A stretch of 64,000 nt of DNA from Oceanobacillus oncorhynchi (GTDB lineage: Bacteria > Bacillota > Bacilli > Bacillales > Amphibacillaceae). A program made the translations under genes and the position numbers. Location: positions 4,154,001-4,218,000 of the forward strand of contig NZ_CDGG01000001.1 in NCBI RefSeq assembly GCF_000821065.1, read 5' to 3'. Below are positions 58,929 to 64,000 of the stretch, piece after piece; the first letter of the stretch is position 1, and every line of letters begins with the position of its first letter. The notes beneath the pieces are model-generated. The model did not search any database and had not been told where the DNA came from. It saw nothing but the letters and a program-made list of their open reading frames with translations.

Positions 58929-58957
58929 GGGGTTGCGATTACTCACCCCATGAAACC
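58928..58957 (-). repeat. Hairpin repeat with altered but paired stem
   Basis: TGGGGT, loop TGCGATTACTC, ACCCCA: a perfect 6-bp stem in which two base pairs differ from TGGGAC/GTCCCA while the loop is kept. Followed by TGAAACC, the complement of the usual GGTTTC-like flank. Confidence 0.75.
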
Positions 58958-59006
58958 CGTTGGAGCGGCTATATTCAGCATTTTTTATATACTTTCTTAT
59001 TCTTGT

Positions 59007-59050
59007 AAAAAAACTGATCCTTGCCAAGGAGCAGAGGGATCAGTTTTTTA
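59007..59050 (-). terminator. Terminator after rbfA
   Basis: AAAAAACTGATCC and GGATCAGTTTTTTT arms on the minus strand with a 16-base loop. It suggests that rbfA is the end of the nusA operon here and truB has a separate promoter. Confidence 0.85.
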
Positions 59051-59053
59051 GCA

Positions 59054-59395
59054 TTACTTATTAAGATCTCTTAAGATAGAGTCTATTCGGTTACCTTGCT
59101 CGATTGCTTCGTCAAATTCAAAGGTAAGTTCAGGGGTTTTGCGCAAACGAATTCGCTTGCCAATTTCTGAACGGATAAACCCTTTTGCTTTTGCAAGCCC
59201 CAATAATGTTTCCTGCTTTTTCTTCTCATCACCTAATACAGAAATAAAAATCTTCGCCTGCTGCAGATCACCGGTTACTTCTACATCGGTAACCGTCACA
59301 AAACCAACGCGGGGGTCTTTGATTTTTCTGGATAAAATATCACCCAGTTCTTTTTTCATCTGTTCTGCAACTCGATGAGCTCTTAATTCAGCCAT
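59054..59395 (-). CDS. rbfA: 30S ribosome-binding factor RbfA
   Basis: 113 residues, full-length KH-fold protein: [17 protein letters not shown] at the start, [19 protein letters not shown] (about 26) and a [18 protein letters not shown] end. Late 30S assembly factor binding 16S rRNA. Follows ylxP. Confidence 0.96.
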   Translation of the reverse strand: MAELRAHRVAEQMKKELGDILSRKIKDPRVGFVTVTDVEVTGDLQQAKIFISVLGDEKKKQETLLGLAKAKGFIRSEIGKRIRLRKTPELTFEFDEAIEQGNRIDSILRDLNK

Positions 59396-59428
59396 TTATC
59401 TCACCTCACATAGCTCTATGCATTTTCG

Positions 59429-59707
59429 TTATAATCGTTCGATATTCGTTATAGTTCTTTCTAATTCAGAAAAAGAATCTATTGTGTGTAAAGCTTGTTG
59501 TATTACTTTTTCAGCATGCACATAATCCGTCGAAATAATAACTATCCCAAGTTTGGTTCGTTGCCATAAATCGTGAAATTCAAGCTCAGTTACAGAAACA
59601 TTAAACGATTGGCGCAGTTTATTCATAACCCGCTTCAACACGGAGCGCTTTGCTTTTAAGGAATTCCCTTCATACAACATACATTCTACTTCTGCATAGA
59701 GAATCAT
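59429..59707 (-). CDS. ylxP: YlxP-like protein (DUF503)
   Basis: 92 residues: [23 protein letters not shown] (written as start of the domain) and [20 protein letters not shown] in a ferredoxin-like fold. Function unknown; conserved between infB and rbfA. Overlaps the infB stop by four bases. Confidence 0.92.
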   Translation of the reverse strand: MILYAEVECMLYEGNSLKAKRSVLKRVMNKLRQSFNVSVTELEFHDLWQRTKLGIVIISTDYVHAEKVIQQALHTIDSFSELERTITNIERL

Positions 59708-61803
59708 TTTCGTTCCATTTCTTCCATTACATAGGCTTCGATAATATCGCCTTCTTTAATATCATTAAAGTTAGCCAATGTAATTCCACATTCATAATTC
59801 TGTTGTACCTCTTTTACGTCATCTTTAAACCGTTTCAATGCTTGTAATTCACCTTCATAAAGAACCACACCGTCACGAATAAGACGAACGCTCGAATCTC
59901 TGGTAATTTTTCCGTCTGTTACATAGCTTCCTGCAATGGTACCAATACGTGATACCTTGAATGTTTCACGTACTTCCGCCTGACCAATAACTTTTTCTTC
60001 ATATTCTGGATCCAGCAGACCTTTCATTGCTGCTTCAATTTCTTCAATCGCACTGTAAATAACACGGTGCAGACGTAAATCGATTTTTTCGGATTCTGCA
60101 GCTCTTTTTGCATTGACATCAGGGCGGACATTGAAACCAATAACGATTGCATTGGATGCCGAAGCTAAGATAATATCGGATTCTGTAATCGCTCCTACGC
60201 CTGTATGAATGATTTTAACATTGACGCCTTCTACTTCTATCTTGCGTAAAGAAGCGGCTAATGCTTCCACAGAACCTTGTACGTCCGCTTTCACAATGAT
60301 ATTTAATTCTTTCATTTCACCCTGCTTGATTTGTTCAAATAAATCATCCAGGCTGACAGTTGATTGGCCGCCGCGGTTTTCATCGATCCGCTTCTGTTGA
60401 CGGGCAATCCCAATTTGACGCGCTTTTTTCTCATCAGAAAATGCAAGGAACTGGTCTCCTGCCTGCGGAACATCCTGTAACCCCGTAATTTCAACTGGAG
60501 CTGACGGTCCTACTTGATTTACGCGTTGTCCCAAATCATTTACCATAGCACGAACTTTACCATACGTACTGCCGACAACAAGCGGATCTCCTACATGCAG
60601 AGTACCGTTTTGCACAAGCAGTGTTGCCACAGAACCTCTGCCTTTATCTAACTGCGCATCGATTACTGTACCGAAAGCTTTCGCATCTGGATTTGCTTTT
60701 AATTCTTCTACCTCTGCAACTAATAAAATCATTTCCAGCAGATCGTCAATACCTTCCCCTTTAAGTGCAGCAAGGTTAACAAAGATGGTGCTTCCTCCCC
60801 AATCTTCAGGAATCAGTTCATGCTCTGTTAATTCCTGCATCACGCGGTCCGGATTAGCGCCTTCTTTATCCATTTTATTAACAGCAACAATAATTGGTAC
60901 TCCAGCAGCTTTCGCATGGTTGATTGCTTCCACTGTCTGCGGCATCACGCCATCATCTGCTGCGACAACTAAAATAGCAATATCTGTTACTTGTGCACCG
61001 CGCGAACGCATACTTGTAAACGCTGCGTGACCCGGTGTATCTAAAAATGTAACTTTCTTGCCCTCATTTTCAACTTGGTAAGCGCCAATATGCTGTGTGA
61101 TTCCACCAGCTTCACCAGCAGTAACCTTCGTATGGCGTATAGCATCTAATAACGTTGTTTTCCCATGGTCAACATGTCCCATAATGGTAACAACAGCAGG
61201 ACGCTCCTGCAATTTTTCACTGTCATCTTCTTCAATATATTTATCAAGGTCTGTATCTTCTAAAATAATTTCTTTTTCGACCTCTACATTATATTCATCA
61301 CAAATCAGCTCTACAGCGTCATCTTCAAGGTCTTGGTTTTTTGTAGCCATGATACCCATAAACATTAATTTCTTGATGATTTCTGCAGGTTCTTTATGAA
61401 GTTTTTCTGCTAAATCTTGTACGGTCAATATACCGTGGTACGTAATTTTACTTGGAGTCTCTTTCACTAACGACTGCTCCTTTTGTGGTTGATGTTGTTT
61501 ACCTTTGTTAGAGGTTTTTTGTTTTTTATTTTTCGGATTATCTTTTTTAGGATTCCGATTTGTATTTGGTTTATTTCCAGTATTTTTATTCTTTTGCTGT
61601 TTATTCGTATTTACTTGATCGTTTTTCTTTTTATCTTGTTTTGGCTGCGGGTTAAATTTTTCATCCAATTGTTTGATTTCATTGTCAGAAATCGTAGACA
61701 TATGGTTGGAAACCTCCACATTCTTTTCTTTTAAAAATTGAATGACTTCTTTACTCGCTACCTTATTTTTCTTTGCATATTCATATACACGTATTTTGCT
61801 CAT
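59704..61803 (-). CDS. infB: Translation initiation factor IF-2
   Basis: 699 residues. A lysine/asparagine-rich N-terminal domain (about 55-110), IF2_N motif, and a GTPase domain: G1 GHVDHGKT (about 209), G3 DTPGHAAF (about 255) and G4 NKMD (about 309), followed by domains II-IV ([20 protein letters not shown]). Brings initiator tRNA to the 30S subunit. Length near that of B. subtilis IF2. Confidence 0.97.
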   Translation of the reverse strand: MSKIRVYEYAKKNKVASKEVIQFLKEKNVEVSNHMSTISDNEIKQLDEKFNPQPKQDKKKNDQVNTNKQQKNKNTGNKPNTNRNPKKDNPKNKKQKTSNKGKQHQPQKEQSLVKETPSKITYHGILTVQDLAEKLHKEPAEIIKKLMFMGIMATKNQDLEDDAVELICDEYNVEVEKEIILEDTDLDKYIEEDDSEKLQERPAVVTIMGHVDHGKTTLLDAIRHTKVTAGEAGGITQHIGAYQVENEGKKVTFLDTPGHAAFTSMRSRGAQVTDIAILVVAADDGVMPQTVEAINHAKAAGVPIIVAVNKMDKEGANPDRVMQELTEHELIPEDWGGSTIFVNLAALKGEGIDDLLEMILLVAEVEELKANPDAKAFGTVIDAQLDKGRGSVATLLVQNGTLHVGDPLVVGSTYGKVRAMVNDLGQRVNQVGPSAPVEITGLQDVPQAGDQFLAFSDEKKARQIGIARQQKRIDENRGGQSTVSLDDLFEQIKQGEMKELNIIVKADVQGSVEALAASLRKIEVEGVNVKIIHTGVGAITESDIILASASNAIVIGFNVRPDVNAKRAAESEKIDLRLHRVIYSAIEEIEAAMKGLLDPEYEEKVIGQAEVRETFKVSRIGTIAGSYVTDGKITRDSSVRLIRDGVVLYEGELQALKRFKDDVKEVQQNYECGITLANFNDIKEGDIIEAYVMEEMERK

Positions 61804-61823
61804 GCGTTCACCCCCGGATTTAT

Positions 61824-62123
61824 TTATCCAACTAGAGTAAGGAGTTTTTTTGCAAAGCCTGAATCTAGTATTGCTATAGCTACTCGCTGTTCTTTCCCGA
61901 TTGCCTGCGATAAGATATCCCGGTTATCAACAAGTCGATACGGAACATTGTACGAGGTACATTTATCCGAAAGTTTCTTTTTGGTTTGCGGTCCAATATC
62001 TTCTGCCAATAAAACAAGCTTTGCACGACCTTTACGAATATCCTTTAAAATAGTGTCTTCTCCTGTTGAGCATTTCCCTGCCCGGACAGCGAGACCAATG
62101 ATGTTCAAATAATTAGGATTCAT
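61824..62123 (-). CDS. ylxQ: L7Ae-family RNA-binding protein YlxQ
   Basis: 99 residues: [20 protein letters not shown] (about 7) and [17 protein letters not shown] (about 36), the L7Ae/L30e fold binding kink-turn RNA. One base after the ylxR stop and 20 bases ahead of infB. Confidence 0.94.
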   Translation of the reverse strand: MNPNYLNIIGLAVRAGKCSTGEDTILKDIRKGRAKLVLLAEDIGPQTKKKLSDKCTSYNVPYRLVDNRDILSQAIGKEQRVAIAILDSGFAKKLLTLVG

Positions 62124-62124
62124 G

Positions 62125-62394
62125 TCATTCTCCCTCTACTAAAGCTTCTAACTCATCGTAGATTGTTGGACTTACTTCTGCGTTCAAGATTTTGTTAAGC
62201 GCATTGGTTTTCCGAGCCTGTTCTATCACAGACTTATTCTTGGAAAGGTAAGCTCCTCGTCCGTTTTTCTTGCCAGTTTCGTCAACGAACACTTCCCCTT
62301 CTTTATTCCGGACAATGCGGATCAATTCTTTTTTAGGCTTCATTTCATTTGTCATAACACATTTTCTCTCTGGTATCTTTTTCTTCTTAGCCAA
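62125..62394 (-). CDS. ylxR: YlxR-like protein (RnpM)
   Basis: 89 residues, starts KKKIPERKCVMTNEMKPKKE with the PxRxC(V/I) signature and a GRGAYLSKN motif (about 46). Homologues bind RNase P RNA and modulate it. Between nusA and ylxQ. Confidence 0.94.
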   Translation of the reverse strand: MAKKKKIPERKCVMTNEMKPKKELIRIVRNKEGEVFVDETGKKNGRGAYLSKNKSVIEQARKTNALNKILNAEVSPTIYDELEALVEGE

Positions 62395-62408
62395 GTTAAA
62401 ATACCTCC

Positions 62409-63512
62409 TTATTCAAACAAATCTTCATCGTTGTCAGAATAAGCTTCTTCTATTTCTGCATCATCCAGCAAACCTTCTGCTCTTGCATCCGTTTCACTTT
62501 TGATATCAATTTTCCAGCCTGTAAGTTTAGCGGCTAAACGTGCATTTTGTCCTCTTTTACCGATTGCCAGAGACAGTTGATAATCTGGGACAACAACCGT
62601 CGTTGCTTTTTCTTCCTCATCAACAAATACTTTCAATACTTTAGAAGGACTTAATGCGTTCGATACATAAACGACAGGATCCTCAGACCACTCTACAATA
62701 TCGATTTTTTCACCTTTTAATTCTGTTACGATGGCTTGCACACGCTGCCCTTTTTGTCCCACACAAGATCCCACCGGATCAATTTCCGGGTCTGGTGCAT
62801 GTACAGAAATTTTAGAGCGGTCGCCAGCTTCACGGGAAACAGATTTAATTTCAACAATTCCATCATAAATTTCAGGAACTTCCATTTCAAATAACCGCTT
62901 TAACAAACCAGGGTGTGACCGGGAAATATAGATTTGCGGCCCCTTGCTTGTATTCTCAACCTTTGTCACGTAAACCTTCAGCCGGTCATGAATATGGTAT
63001 TCTTCTGTAGGCATCTGTTCTGCCTCTGCCAGCTTGGCTTCAATTTTGCCAAGGTTCACATAGACGAAACGTGAATCTTTACGCTGAATAATTCCAGTCA
63101 TGACATCTTCTTCTCTATCAATATACTCCGAGAAGATAACGCCTCGTTCTGCTTCACGCACTCGCTGGGTAACTACTTGTTTAGCAGCCTGGGCAGCAAT
63201 ACGTCCAAAATCTTTCGGTGTTACTTCCACTTCAATCACATCATCTACATCATAATTCGGATTAATACTTTTTGCTTCATCAAGAGATATTTCCAGCTGC
63301 GAGTCTTCTACATTTTCGACAATTGTTTTTCTTGCGTAAACAGCCATCTTTCCAGTAGTTTCATTCAACTCTACCCGAACATTCGATGCGGACTTAAAAT
63401 TCTTTTTATAAGCAGAAATAAGCGCTGCTTCCAAAGCCTCCATCAATATATCCTTGTCTATCCCTTTTTCTTTTGCTAAATGATCAATCGCATCAAACAA
63501 CTGCGTGCTCAC
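62409..63512 (-). CDS. nusA: Transcription termination/antitermination factor NusA
   Basis: 367 residues. N-terminal RNAP-binding domain ([18 protein letters not shown]), S1 domain (about 135-200, [20 protein letters not shown] in part) and two KH domains ([18 protein letters not shown], about 245; [19 protein letters not shown], about 315). No extra C-terminal acidic repeats, as usual in Gram-positives. Follows rimP by 42 bases. Confidence 0.96.
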   Translation of the reverse strand: MSTQLFDAIDHLAKEKGIDKDILMEALEAALISAYKKNFKSASNVRVELNETTGKMAVYARKTIVENVEDSQLEISLDEAKSINPNYDVDDVIEVEVTPKDFGRIAAQAAKQVVTQRVREAERGVIFSEYIDREEDVMTGIIQRKDSRFVYVNLGKIEAKLAEAEQMPTEEYHIHDRLKVYVTKVENTSKGPQIYISRSHPGLLKRLFEMEVPEIYDGIVEIKSVSREAGDRSKISVHAPDPEIDPVGSCVGQKGQRVQAIVTELKGEKIDIVEWSEDPVVYVSNALSPSKVLKVFVDEEEKATTVVVPDYQLSLAIGKRGQNARLAAKLTGWKIDIKSETDARAEGLLDDAEIEEAYSDNDEDLFE

Positions 63513-63554
63513 TTTTTCTTTTCCCCCTTTTGGATGTTGTTCTCGTACTCTTCA

Positions 63555-64000
63555 TTAAAACAAGACTGCCAGTCTTGCTTTTGCTACCTTATCATAAGGT
63601 ATTTCTACGATTTTCTTTCTCGTTTTTATTTTGTATTCAATAGAAAGGGTATCGTTCTCTACATTTTGTAAAATGCCTTCATACGTTTTTTCACCATCAA
63701 TTTTTTCATATAACTTCACAAAAACATTGTTTCCAATATTCTTTTTAAAGTCATCCAGTGTTTTTAACGGTTTTTCAACTCCCGGGGAAGATACTTCTAG
63801 AAAATAAGCTTCTTTTATCGGGTCAGCTTTATCCAGTTTTTCACTTAACTGTTCAGAGACCTCACCGCATTCTACAATGTCAATACCACCTTCTTTATCA
63901 ATATAAACACGTAGAAACCAGTTTTTCCCTTCTTTCACATACTCGATATCAACTAATTCTAAATTTTTCTCTTCTAAAATCGGATGAACTAATTCGGTTG
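63555..64000 (-). CDS. rimP: Ribosome maturation factor RimP, 5' end beyond window
   Basis: At least 148 residues are visible; the frame continues past the right edge with [20 protein letters not shown] before the GTG at 63938. [33 protein letters not shown] and [14 protein letters not shown] are RimP landmarks; a C-terminal SH3-like domain ends in [15 protein letters not shown]. Needed for 30S maturation. First gene of the nusA-infB operon. Confidence 0.95.
   Translation of the reverse strand, partial: TELVHPILEEKNLELVDIEYVKEGKNWFLRVYIDKEGGIDIVECGEVSEQLSEKLDKADPIKEAYFLEVSSPGVEKPLKTLDDFKKNIGNNVFVKLYEKIDGEKTYEGILQNVENDTLSIEYKIKTRKKIVEIPYDKVAKARLAVLF

Larger units (their letters stand above)
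58439..59053. other. Intergenic region rbfA-truB made of nested repeats
   Basis: 615 bases with no supported gene. In order: 65-base repeat copy 2 (58475-58540), a palindromic GC-rich segment (58541-58660), hairpin repeats (58711-58769), an element with AGAAATACAC ends (58778-58928) interrupted by another hairpin repeat (58811-58844), a last hairpin repeat (58928-58957) and the rbfA terminator. Short frames here only repeat the motif in translation. Confidence 0.75.

Noticed and set aside
58651..59008. Overlapping short reading frames on both strands in the rbfA-truB gap
   Set aside because: Their translations repeat a TSNRSP-like phrase only because they cross several copies of the hairpin repeat; they lack ribosome sites and family resemblance.

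Overview
The window reads as chromosomal DNA of a low-GC, spore-forming Bacillaceae. Gene content and order match Bacillus subtilis closely, and the gene forms (group IIC intron, Mrp antiporter, very acidic extracellular linker in RodZ) fit an Oceanobacillus/Virgibacillus-like halotolerant genus. Sporulation genes (sda, sigK, cotE, spoVS, spoIIIE, ymdB, dpaAB, ricA), the comE locus and the nusA-infB and pnp loci are all present. The genus is an inference; no rRNA lies in the window.

Layout. 1-9.65 kb, almost all minus strand: the end of holA, the small plus-strand yqzM, then (transcribed leftwards) yqeG-yqeH-aroE-yhbY-nadD-yqeK-rsfS-yqeM and comEA-comEB-comEC. 9.65-11.39 kb holds few genes: a tandem repeat, a LexA-like promoter, a structured segment resembling the right end of a TnpB-type insertion sequence, a DnaA-box cluster and the 46-codon sda. 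11.39-18.1 kb, plus strand: the seven-gene mrpABCDEFG Na+/H+ antiporter operon and an uninterrupted sigK. 18.28-64 kb, minus strand: a second conserved block. Read in the direction of transcription it runs rimP, nusA, ylxR, ylxQ, infB, ylxP, rbfA, truB, ribF, rpsO, pnp, ylxY, mlpA, ymxH, dpaA, dpaB, asd, dapG, tepA, ylzJ, spoIIIE, a GntR regulator, ymfF, ymfH, ymfI, ymfJ, ymfK, rodZ, pgsA, cinA, recA, rny, a group II intron, ymdB, spoVS, miaB, ricA, cotE, mutS, mutL, miaA, hfq.

How the genes work together. The right block combines translation and RNA turnover (nusA, infB, rbfA, truB, rpsO, pnp, rny, hfq), DNA repair (recA, mutSL), membrane and shape functions (pgsA, rodZ) and spore formation. 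The mother-cell factor SigK, encoded at 17.4 kb, probably drives the dipicolinate genes dpaAB through the SigK-type promoter seen at 50.6 kb. The left block holds biosynthetic, ribosome-assembly and DNA-uptake genes. Sda, under DnaA boxes, would link replication status to sporulation entry.

The most unusual material is intergenic. About ten copies of a short hairpin repeat (conserved 11-base loop, stems that change in a compensatory way) are scattered from 6.7 to 59 kb, some in tandem and one nested inside a second palindromic element. There are also a roughly 210-bp element with terminal inverted repeats between rpsO and pnp, a roughly 200-bp imperfect palindrome beside rodZ, a 65-bp repeat present twice, and a full group IIC intron placed exactly behind the rny terminator. 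I saw no CRISPR array, tRNA, rRNA, prophage or defence operon.
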